A stretch of DNA of 61,417 bases from Gemmatimonadota bacterium. Lineage in GTDB: Bacteria > Gemmatimonadota > Gemmatimonadetes > Longimicrobiales > Gaopeijiaceae. Location: contig QJYK01000099.1 of the NCBI GenBank assembly GCA_003248075.1, positions 1 through 61,417 of the forward strand. The letters run 5' to 3'. The notes beneath the pieces were generated by a model that saw only the letters and a program-made list of their open reading frames with translations, was not told the origin of the DNA and made no database searches. The position numbers and the translations under genes are program-made. Positions 17,592 through 26,560 of the stretch are shown one piece after another (the stretch's first letter is position 1; each line of letters starts with the position of its first letter).

Positions 17592-18821
17592 ATGCGCGCG
17601 AACCTCATCGCCGGCCTCGACATCGGAACCACGAAGACCTGTGCCGTCATCGGCGAGGTCAACGGGGACCCACGTCGTCCCGGGCTCACGATCCTCGGCG
17701 TGGGGCAGTCCAGGACGGGCGGCCTCCGGGGGGATTCGGTCACGAACATCGAGGAGATGACCGAGTCGATCCGCGCGTCGCTCAAGGAAGCGGAGCTGAT
17801 GGCGGGCGCCACCGTGGATCGGGTCTACGCGGGAATCGGCGGCGACCATGTCCGCGCATCGTCGTCGATGGGGGTCGTGGCCGTGTCCGACGAGGAGGTC
17901 GCGGCGGACGACATCGAGCGCGTGCACGTGGTCGCCAGGGCGGTGGCCCTCCCGCCGGATCGGGAGCTGCTGCACGCGCTGCCCCAGGAGTATCGGGTCG
18001 ACCAACAGAGAGGGATCAAGGACCCGGTCGGGATGACTGGCGTGCGCCTCGAGACGGAGGTGTTCCTCGTGACCTGCGGCTCCACCGCCGCGGCGAACAT
18101 ACGCAGGGCGGTCAACCGGGCCGGGTACCGGGTCCAAGAGCTCGTTTTGGAGCCGTTGGCGGGGGCGCGCGCGGTGCTCACGGAAGACGAGAAAGAGGTT
18201 GGAGTCTGCATGGTGGAGATCGGGGCCTCCACCACGGACATCGCCGCGTATTACGAAGGCAAGATCCGCTATGTCGTCGTGCTCCCGGTCGGCGGCATGA
18301 CGCTCACCACGGATCTGGTTCGGGGCCTGTCGATTCCGTACGCGGAGGCCCAGCGCGCCAAGGAGCGCTATGCGGCCGCATATACGCAGCTCGTCGATCC
18401 CAGGGAGACGATCGAGCTGCCCGGACCTTCACCCAACCAGAAGCGCGCGGTCGCGCGCGAGCTCATCGCACACATCGTCGAGCAACGCATGGACGAGCTG
18501 TTCGGGATCGTGCAGCGGGAGCTCCAGGATCAGCAGCTGCTGGACCGTCTGGGTGCCGGCATCGTGATCACCGGAGGATCGGCTGCGCTACCGGGCACCG
18601 TCGAGCTCGCTCAGCAGATCTTCGCCGCGCCGGTGCGATACGGCGTCCCGCGCGAAGGATTGGGCGGCCTCGCCGACTCCGTCGCGCTGCCCAAGTTCTC
18701 GATCGCGGCCGGGTTGGCCCTCTGGGGTGCCGATCGGTTCGCGGAGACGGGCGAAGGCGCCTCGACGCTCGCGTCGGGCGTCCTGACGAAGCTCGGAACG
18801 TGGCTCAAGGAGTTCTTCTAG
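17592..18821 (+). CDS. ftsA: Cell division protein FtsA
   Basis: FtsA is the actin-like protein that tethers FtsZ to the membrane. The 409-residue protein has the ATPase phosphate-1 motif AGLDIGTTKTCAVIGEV near residues 6-22, the VEIGASTTDIAAYYEG phosphate-2 motif, and VITGGSAALPG near the C-terminal third. The last residues (VLTKLGTWLKEFF) form an amphipathic helix of the kind that anchors FtsA to the membrane. The gene begins 13 nt after ftsQ. Confidence 0.97.
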   Translation: MRANLIAGLDIGTTKTCAVIGEVNGDPRRPGLTILGVGQSRTGGLRGDSVTNIEEMTESIRASLKEAELMAGATVDRVYAGIGGDHVRASSSMGVVAVSDEEVAADDIERVHVVARAVALPPDRELLHALPQEYRVDQQRGIKDPVGMTGVRLETEVFLVTCGSTAAANIRRAVNRAGYRVQELVLEPLAGARAVLTEDEKEVGVCMVEIGASTTDIAAYYEGKIRYVVVLPVGGMTLTTDLVRGLSIPYAEAQRAKERYAAAYTQLVDPRETIELPGPSPNQKRAVARELIAHIVEQRMDELFGIVQRELQDQQLLDRLGAGIVITGGSAALPGTVELAQQIFAAPVRYGVPREGLGGLADSVALPKFSIAAGLALWGADRFAETGEGASTLASGVLTKLGTWLKEFF

Positions 18822-18938
18822 GGTGCGGAGCGGCCGAGCGTGGGAGATACGAGATCTGGTAGATAAGGGGGCCATGGGGGCCCACAGGACACGACATACC
18901 GTGTGCGGGATCCACACAATGCTCGGGAGGCAGCAGGC

Positions 18939-20162
18939 ATGATGATCTTCGAATTCGAGGAAACCCCGATCCGCAACGCCCGCATGAAGGTCGTGGGCAT
19001 CGGCGGTGCCGGTGGGAACGCCGTGAACCGCATGGTCGACGAGGACCTCGAGGGCGTCGAATTCATCTCGATGAACACCGACGCTCAGGCGCTCAAGGCC
19101 TCACGGGCACAGGTGACCCTCCAGATCGGCAAGAAGCTGACCCGCGGGCTCGGGGCGGGCGCGCGTCCGGAGATCGGCCGTCAGGCCCTCTCGGAGAGCG
19201 AGGAGGAGGTGCGCAAGGCGCTCAACGGAGCCGACCTCGTGTTCGTCACCGCGGGCATGGGTGGCGGTACGGGTACCGGCGCGGCCCCGATGGTCGCCGA
19301 GATCGCGCGCGATCTCGGCGCTCTCGTGATCGGCGTGGTGACGCGTCCCTTCTCCTTCGAGGGCAAGAAGCGCGAGCGTCAGGCCCATCTCGGCCTCGCC
19401 GAGCTCCGTCGCTGCGTCGACACGGTCATCGTGGTGCCGAACGACCGGCTGCTCGCCGTCGTCCCGAAGGGAACGTCCTTCCGTGACGCGCTCAAGAAGG
19501 CCGACGAGGTACTGCTGAACGCCACCCAGGGGATCAGCGACCTGATCCGCGTGACGGGCGAAGTGAACGTCGATTTCGCGGATGTCCGGACGATCATGGC
19601 GGCGCGGGGACCGGCCCTGATGGGAACGGGCTTCGGTGAGGGCGAAAACCGGGCTCAGGAGGCCGCGCAGGAGGCGATTTCCTCGCCTTTGCTGGACGAG
19701 ATCTCCATCTCCGGGGCCCGCGGGGTGCTGATCAACATCACCGGAGGGCTCGATCTCGCCATTGACGAGGTAACCCAGATCTCCTCCATTATTCAAGAAG
19801 AGGCGGGAGAAGAGGCGGAGATCATCTTCGGAGCCGTCCACGATCCGGAGCTCGAGGGCAGGGTCCGCGTGACGGTCATCGCGACGGGCTTCGACTCGTC
19901 GGACGAGGAGAAGGTGATTCGCCCCGACTTCCGCCGCGCGCGTCCGCAGGCGCACACGAAGGCCGAACCGGTAGCGCCCCCCGCGGTCGCGGAGCCGGTT
20001 CGGGTCGAGGCCCGGGTCGCAGCCGGAGGTGGAAGGGGGCCGACCGGCGGAAGCAGGGTCGAGGCCGTGCTTCCTCTGAACCGGTTTCCGGAGCGTATGG
20101 TGACACGGGAGCAGCTGGCGGATCTGGACATACCGACGTTCATCCGCCGCCAGATGGACTGA
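18939..20162 (+). CDS. ftsZ: Cell division GTPase FtsZ
   Basis: FtsZ is the tubulin-like GTPase that forms the division ring. The 407-residue protein has [16 protein letters not shown] near residues 16-31, the tubulin signature GGGTGTG at about 108-114, [10 protein letters not shown] of the catalytic T7 loop, and a variable Pro/Ala/Arg-rich linker. It ends in the conserved peptide [11 protein letters not shown] that binds FtsA and other partners. The ATG at 18939 follows GGGAGG by 8 nt; an in-frame GTG at 18903 lacks such support. A 117-nt gap separates it from ftsA, so independent expression is possible. Confidence 0.97.
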   Translation: MMIFEFEETPIRNARMKVVGIGGAGGNAVNRMVDEDLEGVEFISMNTDAQALKASRAQVTLQIGKKLTRGLGAGARPEIGRQALSESEEEVRKALNGADLVFVTAGMGGGTGTGAAPMVAEIARDLGALVIGVVTRPFSFEGKKRERQAHLGLAELRRCVDTVIVVPNDRLLAVVPKGTSFRDALKKADEVLLNATQGISDLIRVTGEVNVDFADVRTIMAARGPALMGTGFGEGENRAQEAAQEAISSPLLDEISISGARGVLINITGGLDLAIDEVTQISSIIQEEAGEEAEIIFGAVHDPELEGRVRVTVIATGFDSSDEEKVIRPDFRRARPQAHTKAEPVAPPAVAEPVRVEARVAAGGGRGPTGGSRVEAVLPLNRFPERMVTREQLADLDIPTFIRRQMD

Positions 20163-20239
20163 GCGAGCCGTAGCGTTTGTGGGGTCGCCTCGGGAATCAG
20201 GTCCGAGGATCGTCCAGGGAGTTTCGACGAGAGGTGGAC

Positions 20240-21547
20240 GTGGGTCGAGTGCGGTCTGAACAGTGGCAGGCTTGGGCGGTGGCTTGGTTGGCCACGGCTA
20301 TGTCGGCCTGTGGGGCCGGACCGGCGCCGGATGCGGGGACCCTCGACCCGATCTTCGCACGAGCCGCCGAGGAGGTCGAGGTCCTGACGCTGGGGCCCAA
20401 TCAGACCCTGGGCGAGCTCCTCCGGGGGAGCGTAGAGTCCAACGAGCAGTATTCGCTGCTCCTCGCGTTCCGCGAGCAGGCGAGCCCCAGACGCATGAGG
20501 GCTGGCACGGAGATCACCTTGCGCTACCTGCCGACGGACCGATGGCTCCGTGGCGTCGACGTCGCGATCAACTCGGATCAGACCGTCCGGCTGATCCGGG
20601 GAACCGCCGGATGGGCGTCGCAGATGATCGAGACACCGACGTACGTGGATACGGTGTTCGCGTCGGGTGAGATCGAAACGGTGCTCTGGAACTCGGTGGT
20701 GGCGAATCCCGCTCTCAAGGGGATTCCCCCCGCGGATCGGTACCGCCTCATCGATTATCTCGACCGCGTCTTCCAGTGGCAGGTCGACTTCTCCCGTCAG
20801 ATCCGCGTCGGCGACACGTACCGATTCGCGTTCGAGCGAGAGGTCCGGCCAGACGGCTCGATGCGCACCGGCCGCCTCCTCGTGGCAGAGCTGGTGAACT
20901 CCGGAACCGCGTATCACGCGATCTGGTTCGATCCCAACGGGGATGGCGATGGCTCCTACTACGACCTCGACGGCAACTCCGTGCGTCGGGCGTTCCTTCT
21001 GAAGCCTCTGGAGTATCGCCGCATCTCCTCCCGCTACACCAACGGACGGTTCCATCCCATCCTCAAGCGCTGGCGGGCCCATCGGGGCATCGACTACGCC
21101 GCAGACGCCGGCACCCCGGTCATGGCGACCTCGGACGGCGTGGTGATCCATCGCGGGCCCAAGGGCGATTTCGGGAACGCCATCGAGATTCGTCATCCGA
21201 ACGGATTCGTGACCCGGTACGCGCACCTGCAGGGCTTCCGCAGGGGCCTGAGCGTCGGAACACGGGTACATCAGTCCGATGTCATCGGATACGTGGGCAT
21301 GACCGGGCTTGCCAACGCGCCGCATCTGCACTACGAGATGCTGCGGTCCGGGACCCAGATGGACCCCCTTTCGGTGGATCTGCCGGCCGGTGATCCCGTG
21401 CCCTCGCAGGATCGGGTCCGCTGGGACGACGAGTCGGCGGTCAGGGCCGCGCTGCTCGAGCTGATCCCCGGCGCCGGCCCGGCCCGGTCGGCGGTGGCGA
21501 ACGTGGACTCGGACGCGGACGCGGGACCCGACGACACCGGCGGGTGA
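20240..21547 (+). CDS. M23/LytM-type peptidoglycan endopeptidase, lipoprotein (MepM/ShyA-like)
   Basis: From the GTG at 20240 the 435-residue protein begins with a lipoprotein signal ending LATAMSAC (lipobox). Residues about 40-250 resemble the substrate-shielding domains of Csd3/ShyA/MepM enzymes (VFQWQVDFSRQIRVGDTYRF). The C-terminal LytM domain has the zinc ligands H272 (FHPI), D285 (HRGIDY) and H364, with catalytic H362 (HLHYE). Such enzymes cut peptide cross-links to allow wall growth or septum splitting, which fits the place right after ftsZ. An earlier GTG start at 20177 would bury the signal. Confidence 0.88.
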   Translation: MGRVRSEQWQAWAVAWLATAMSACGAGPAPDAGTLDPIFARAAEEVEVLTLGPNQTLGELLRGSVESNEQYSLLLAFREQASPRRMRAGTEITLRYLPTDRWLRGVDVAINSDQTVRLIRGTAGWASQMIETPTYVDTVFASGEIETVLWNSVVANPALKGIPPADRYRLIDYLDRVFQWQVDFSRQIRVGDTYRFAFEREVRPDGSMRTGRLLVAELVNSGTAYHAIWFDPNGDGDGSYYDLDGNSVRRAFLLKPLEYRRISSRYTNGRFHPILKRWRAHRGIDYAADAGTPVMATSDGVVIHRGPKGDFGNAIEIRHPNGFVTRYAHLQGFRRGLSVGTRVHQSDVIGYVGMTGLANAPHLHYEMLRSGTQMDPLSVDLPAGDPVPSQDRVRWDDESAVRAALLELIPGAGPARSAVANVDSDADAGPDDTGG

Positions 21548-23463
21548 TCCGCGTCGCCCTCTTCCTGCTGATCGCCGGCGGACTCGCGGCCACCACCTTC
21601 TGGCTGTACCTGCACAGAGAGCTGCCCGTGCGCCGGAATCGGGCGCTCGCGGGGCTGCGCGCCGGCGTGTTCGCTCTTGTGGTGCTCCTGCTTTTCGACC
21701 CCGCAGCGCCTTGGGCCCGCGGGGCCGGCGATGGGCGACGCTGGGCCCTCCTGGACGTCTCCCTCAGCATGACCGCCCACGACGGTGCCGCACGGGACGC
21801 CGCGCGCCGGCGCGCCGACGAGCTCGAGCGCGAGGGATGGGAGGTCGTCCGCTTCGGGGCCGGGCTGGAGGCGGAATCGGGCGACTCCGCGGACGCGCTG
21901 GAAACCAAGCTGGGTCCGGCGCTCTCACGAGCGGTCGAGTCCGGGACCGGCCGGATCCGGGTCCTCTCGGATTTGCGCTTCGACGACCCGGTCGCGGTGC
22001 GATCGGCTCTGGCGGTCGCGACCGCGCCCGTCGACTTCGAGGTGTTCGGTGGGGGCGCCGTCAACGCCGGGATCGCTACGTTCTCGGTGGAGGACCAGGT
22101 CGTGCCGGGCGATCCCACGACCGCGGAGGTGGAATATTTCGCTGCGGATGCCGGAGACTCGGTCGTGATCGAGGTGCGCGAGGAGGGGGACCCGGTGTCG
22201 AGCGTGACGGTGCCCTCTCCGGGTCCGGGCCTCCGGGGGCGGGTCGAGATGGACCTGCCGCCGCCCTCTGAGACCGGGCGCAGGCGATACACCGCCGTCG
22301 TGCGGGTCCCGGGCGATGAGTTCCCGTCGGACGACGAGGCCGTGGCCTACATGAGCTCCGGACACGACGCCGGCGGTCTGGTGGTCGTAACCCTGAGGCC
22401 GGATTGGGAGCCCCGCGCGCTGCTCACGGTCCTGGAACGGGCGACCGGGTTGCAGGGATCGGGGTACCTCCGGCTCGGTCCGGACCGGTTCCTTCCGATG
22501 GGCCCCGCCCTGCGCCGGGGACAGCCCGTCGACTCGGCCACCGTCGGCGCGGCCGTGTCGGACGCCGTCCTGGTCGTCGTGCACGGGCTGGACGAACGCG
22601 CGGACCTCTGGAGCCGCTCCCTCTCGGCACGCGCGTCACGCTCCATCGTTTGGCCCACCGACGGACCTGGCGCCGAGGCGGTGGGCGTCCCAGCAGGGCG
22701 ACCACAGCCGGGAGAGTGGTACGCCACCCCCGAGCCTCCAGGGTCGCCACTGGCCGGTGAGCTTTCCGGTGCCGATCTCCACGATCTTCCCCCGTTGGGG
22801 AACCTTCTCACGTTGCGCCCAGGCACCCAGGGTCAGGTGCCCCTGCTGGTGCAGCTCGGGGGAACCGGCCCCGCGCAGCCCGCTCTGCTGCTCCGCCCGA
22901 CGGCAGGACGCAGGACCGCGATCGTGCTCGCGACCGGCTTCTGGCGCTGGTACGCCCGTGAAGGCAGCCCGCGCGACACCTATCGTCGCCTCTGGTCGGG
23001 CGTCTCGGGATGGCTTCTCGAGGACGATGCCGCGGTGACGGTGGCCGAGCCGAGGCCCGAGCGATGGGTGTTCCCGCCAGGGGAGACCGTGCGCTGGCGC
23101 ATTCCCGGCGCCGAAGGCGATTCCGCCCACGTCACGATCACGGACGGCGTCGAGACCGTGTTCGACGGAGCGCTGCCGTCCGGCGTGGCGTCCGCGGGCA
23201 TCCTCGGGCCCGGGAGCTACCACTACAGTGCGCAGGCCTCTGACGGAACCTCGTCCGAGGGTAGATTCGACGTCGAGACGAGGACGCTCGAGATGCTGCC
23301 GTCGCCCTTCGACCCGGGGTCGGCTCAGGGGCGGGGGTCCACGACGGCCGCTCCGCGGCGCCCCGTGCGGCTGCCCATGAGCAACACGCCGTGGCCGTTC
23401 CTGATGGCGCTCGCGCTCCTGTGCCTGGAGTGGGTATGGCGGCGCCGGGTCGGGCTCCGCTGA
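21544..23463 (+). CDS. Membrane-anchored vWA-like protein of unknown function
   Basis: This 639-residue protein has two N-terminal membrane helices (about 3-22 and 38-51), then a von Willebrand A-like domain whose metal-site motif DVSLS lies at residues 71-75. A long extracytoplasmic region rich in beta strands follows, and a last membrane helix (about 612-630, WPFLMALALLCLEWVW) is followed by a basic tail. The layout resembles BatA-like or glutamine-amidotransferase-like membrane vWA proteins found next to envelope genes in Bacteroidota and relatives. The GTG start overlaps the preceding endopeptidase stop (GTGA), suggesting joint function. Confidence 0.65.
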   Translation: MIRVALFLLIAGGLAATTFWLYLHRELPVRRNRALAGLRAGVFALVVLLLFDPAAPWARGAGDGRRWALLDVSLSMTAHDGAARDAARRRADELEREGWEVVRFGAGLEAESGDSADALETKLGPALSRAVESGTGRIRVLSDLRFDDPVAVRSALAVATAPVDFEVFGGGAVNAGIATFSVEDQVVPGDPTTAEVEYFAADAGDSVVIEVREEGDPVSSVTVPSPGPGLRGRVEMDLPPPSETGRRRYTAVVRVPGDEFPSDDEAVAYMSSGHDAGGLVVVTLRPDWEPRALLTVLERATGLQGSGYLRLGPDRFLPMGPALRRGQPVDSATVGAAVSDAVLVVVHGLDERADLWSRSLSARASRSIVWPTDGPGAEAVGVPAGRPQPGEWYATPEPPGSPLAGELSGADLHDLPPLGNLLTLRPGTQGQVPLLVQLGGTGPAQPALLLRPTAGRRTAIVLATGFWRWYAREGSPRDTYRRLWSGVSGWLLEDDAAVTVAEPRPERWVFPPGETVRWRIPGAEGDSAHVTITDGVETVFDGALPSGVASAGILGPGSYHYSAQASDGTSSEGRFDVETRTLEMLPSPFDPGSAQGRGSTTAAPRRPVRLPMSNTPWPFLMALALLCLEWVWRRRVGLR

Positions 23464-23497
23464 ACCAGACGATCCTTCGAGAACCCCGCGCGGAGCT

Positions 23498-24427
23498 ATG
23501 GCGCGCCTCTTCAAGAAAGCACCCGAGCGGAAGAAGGGCCTGTGGCGTCGGGTCGTCGATCTGGCCCTCACCGATGTCCGTGTCCTCTCGGGGGGCATGG
23601 ACGAGGAATCGCTCGAATCTCTGGAGGAACGCCTGCTTGCGGCGGACTTCGGGGTCGCGGCGACCATGCGGCTCGTGGATCGAGTCGAGGAGGCCGCTCG
23701 CAGGGGCAGGGTGAGGGGTACGGACGGGCTCGCGAGTGCGCTCCGGGAGGAGATCCGCACGATTCTGGCCCCCGGAGCCGAGGACGAGCTGCGCGCGGCG
23801 GAGCGACCCCCGACGGTGTACCTCATCGTGGGCGTGAACGGAGTCGGCAAGACCACGACGATCGCCAAGATCGCGCACCGCCTGCGCAACGAGGGGCGGA
23901 GCGTGATGGTCGCCGCGGCGGACACGTTCCGGGCGGGCGCCGCGGAGCAGCTGGGGATCTGGGCCACACGCGTGGGGGCCGAGCTCGTCCGTGGACAGAG
24001 CGGTGGGGATCCTGCAGCGGTGGCGTTTGACGCCATCGAGGCGGCCGAGTCTCGCGGTATCGACGTCCTGTTGATCGACACCGCCGGGAGGCTCCACACG
24101 AACCGCGGGCTCATGGAGGAGCTGCGCAAGGTAGACCGTGTGGTGCGTCGCCGGCTCGAGGGAGCACCGCACGAAACGCTGCTCGTCCTGGATGCGACGG
24201 TGGGGCAGAACGCTCTCCGCCAGCTGGAGGCGTTCCGGGAAGCAGTTCAGCCCACCGGGATCGTCCTGGCCAAGATGGACTCGAGCGCGCGCGGAGGCAT
24301 CGTGGTGGCGCTTCAGGAGGAGCAAGGAGTACCCGTGAAGCTCGTAGGCGTGGGCGAGGGGCTGGACGACCTGGAGGCCTTCGATCCGGAGGCGTTCGTG
24401 GAGGGCATCTTCGCCGGCGCCGTGTGA
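23498..24427 (+). CDS. ftsY: Signal recognition particle receptor FtsY
   Basis: FtsY is the SRP receptor GTPase that delivers ribosome-nascent chains to the Sec translocon. The 309-residue protein has a short basic N-terminus instead of the acidic A domain of E. coli, then a helical N domain. The G domain carries GVNGVGKTTTIAK (about 110-122), ADTFRAGAAEQL, LLIDTAGRL and AKMDSSARGG (the last is usually TKxDGxAKGG). It is coupled to recG by GTGA. Confidence 0.95.
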   Translation: MARLFKKAPERKKGLWRRVVDLALTDVRVLSGGMDEESLESLEERLLAADFGVAATMRLVDRVEEAARRGRVRGTDGLASALREEIRTILAPGAEDELRAAERPPTVYLIVGVNGVGKTTTIAKIAHRLRNEGRSVMVAAADTFRAGAAEQLGIWATRVGAELVRGQSGGDPAAVAFDAIEAAESRGIDVLLIDTAGRLHTNRGLMEELRKVDRVVRRRLEGAPHETLLVLDATVGQNALRQLEAFREAVQPTGIVLAKMDSSARGGIVVALQEEQGVPVKLVGVGEGLDDLEAFDPEAFVEGIFAGAV

Positions 24428-26508
24428 GCTTCTCCCATCTCGACCGTCCCGTCCAATTCCTGAAGGGAGTCGGCCCGAAGCGGGCCGAGTCGTTCGTGGG
24501 GCTGGGCATCGCCACGGCCCGTGACCTCCTGTACCATGTGCCGCGCCGGTACGACGACGCATCCACGATTCACCCGGTCGCCAGCCTCGAGGTCGGCATG
24601 GACGCGACCGTGGTCGGCAGGGTGCGCTCCAAGGGCGTGATCCCGACGCGGAGCGGGCTGCGCGTCTTCCAGGCCGTGCTCCAGGACGAGACCGGAATGA
24701 TCACCGTGGCGTGGCCCGGGCAGCCGTGGCTGGACCGCAAGCTGCGTCAGGGCGACGAGCTCCTCGTCACCGGACCGGTCAAGTTCTTCCACGGGCGACA
24801 GCTCCAGCCCCGGGAATCGACCGTTCTCGCGCGCGCGGGCGCCGAGGGCCGAGAGCGGGGAAGGATCTTCGCCACCTACCCGGCCTCCGAGGAGGTTCCG
24901 CAGTGGGTCCTCCGGGGCGTGTTCGAGCGCAATCTGGAGGCGCTCCTGTCGTGGGCCGACGAGGACGAATACCTCGATGCGGAGGCGGCAAGTGCGCGCG
25001 GGCTCCTGTCGCTCTCCGAGGCGCTGCGCTGCTTGCATCGTCCCGAGCGGCTGGAGGATGCAGAGCGTGGACGCCAGCGGCTGGCCTGGGACGAGCTCTT
25101 CTTCCTCCAGATCCTCCAGGCTCTCGTCCGACACCGGGCGACGCTCGCGTCGCCGGGACGGCGCCACCTGCGTACCAACGCACTCATTCGACCCCTCCAC
25201 GATGCGCTCCCCTTCGAGCTCACCGAGGCCCAGACGAGGGTGCTGAGGGAGATCTACGCGGACATGACCGCGGACCGCCGCATGAACCGCCTCGTCCAGG
25301 GCGACGTCGGCTCGGGCAAGACGGTGGTGGCCCTCTTCGCCATGCTGCTCGCCGTGGAGGGGGACAGGCAGGCCGTGCTGATGGCCCCGACGGAGCTCCT
25401 CGCCGAGCAGCATGCGCGACGGATCGGGGAGATGATCCGGCCCCTGGGCCTCGACGTGGCGCTGCTGACGGGAAGCGTCGGGACCGCGGAGAGACGTCGC
25501 ATTCTGGACGGGCTGCGAACGGGTGGGATTCCCCTGGCGGTCGGCACCCATGCCCTCATCCAGGACACGGTCGCCTTTCAGGACCTCGGCCTCGTGGTGG
25601 TCGACGAGCAACACCGCTTCGGCGTGCGACAGCGGATGGCCCTCGCGGACAGCCCGGAGCACCACCCGGACGTGCTCATCATGTCGGCGACGCCGATCCC
25701 ACGCTCCCTGGCGCTCACGCTCTACGGTGACCTGGATCTGAGCCTGCTCGACGAGCTCCCCCCGGGCCGGAGCCCCGTGAAGACCTACCTGCGGCTTCCC
25801 GACAAGCGCGAATCGGTCCATCGCTTCGTGGAGACGGAGCTCGAGCGCGGAAGGCAGGCCTACATCGTGTACCCGCTGGTGTCCGAGTCCGAGAAGGTGG
25901 ATCTGCTGGCCGCCACCGAGGAGTTCGAGCGTCTCCGGAATGAGGTGTTCCCCCACCGGCGGATCGGGCTGCTTCACGGGCAGCTCTCCGGCGAGGAGAA
26001 GGAGCGGGTGATGCGTTCGTTCCTCGCAGGGGACATCGAGCTGCTGGTGGCCACCACCGTGATCGAGGTGGGGATCGACGTGCCCAACGCGACGGTCATG
26101 GTCATCGAGCACGCCGAGCGTTTCGGCCTCTCCCAGCTCCATCAGCTCAGGGGACGGGTGGGCCGAGGCGCGGGTCAGAGTCACTGCATCCTGGTGGCCG
26201 ATCCGGCGGATGGGTCGTTTCAGCGACTGAAGCTGTTCCGTGACACCTCCGACGGCTTCGAGGTGGCCCGGCTCGACCTGGAGATCCGTGGGCAGGGAGA
26301 CCTGTTCGGGGCACAGCAGCACGGTAGGGACCCGACGCTCCGGTTCGCCGACCTCCTCCGTGACGAGGCGCTCCTGGTCCGGGCCCAGGCCGACGCGCGC
26401 CGCGTCGTCGAGTCGGACCCCGGGCTCGCGGCTCCACAGCACACCCGCATCCGCGGCCATTTGCTGTCCCGGTACCGCGACCGCCTGGAGATGTTCGGCG
26501 TCGGGTGA
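24424..26508 (+). CDS. recG: ATP-dependent DNA helicase RecG
   Basis: RecG remodels stalled forks and Holliday junctions. The 694-residue protein has the wedge/OB domain at the N-terminus (LKGVGPKRAESF near 14-25), then helicase motifs: Walker A QGDVGSGKTVV (about 294-304), MAPTELLAEQHA, the Walker B box DEQHRFGV, SATPIPRSLALT and a C-terminal ATTVIEVGIDVPNA and HQLRGRVGRG. Length is normal. The GTG start overlaps the ftsY stop. Confidence 0.97.
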   Translation: MSFSHLDRPVQFLKGVGPKRAESFVGLGIATARDLLYHVPRRYDDASTIHPVASLEVGMDATVVGRVRSKGVIPTRSGLRVFQAVLQDETGMITVAWPGQPWLDRKLRQGDELLVTGPVKFFHGRQLQPRESTVLARAGAEGRERGRIFATYPASEEVPQWVLRGVFERNLEALLSWADEDEYLDAEAASARGLLSLSEALRCLHRPERLEDAERGRQRLAWDELFFLQILQALVRHRATLASPGRRHLRTNALIRPLHDALPFELTEAQTRVLREIYADMTADRRMNRLVQGDVGSGKTVVALFAMLLAVEGDRQAVLMAPTELLAEQHARRIGEMIRPLGLDVALLTGSVGTAERRRILDGLRTGGIPLAVGTHALIQDTVAFQDLGLVVVDEQHRFGVRQRMALADSPEHHPDVLIMSATPIPRSLALTLYGDLDLSLLDELPPGRSPVKTYLRLPDKRESVHRFVETELERGRQAYIVYPLVSESEKVDLLAATEEFERLRNEVFPHRRIGLLHGQLSGEEKERVMRSFLAGDIELLVATTVIEVGIDVPNATVMVIEHAERFGLSQLHQLRGRVGRGAGQSHCILVADPADGSFQRLKLFRDTSDGFEVARLDLEIRGQGDLFGAQQHGRDPTLRFADLLRDEALLVRAQADARRVVESDPGLAAPQHTRIRGHLLSRYRDRLEMFGVG

Positions 26509-26560
26509 TTAACTTCCGCGCTTCGACATTCCATGAGCCACAGGCGGGTCGGACGGCGGC

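Noticed and set aside
18822-18938. Separate ftsZ promoter in the ftsA-ftsZ gap
   Set aside because: Only a possible TAGATA was seen, without a -35 at proper distance; the gap may still hold a promoter, but it cannot be supported.
24313-26460. A 715-codon open frame antisense to recG
   Set aside because: It is the mirror of a real helicase gene in GC-rich DNA, where antisense stop codons are rare; the translation has no family features and is rich in Arg, Gly and His.
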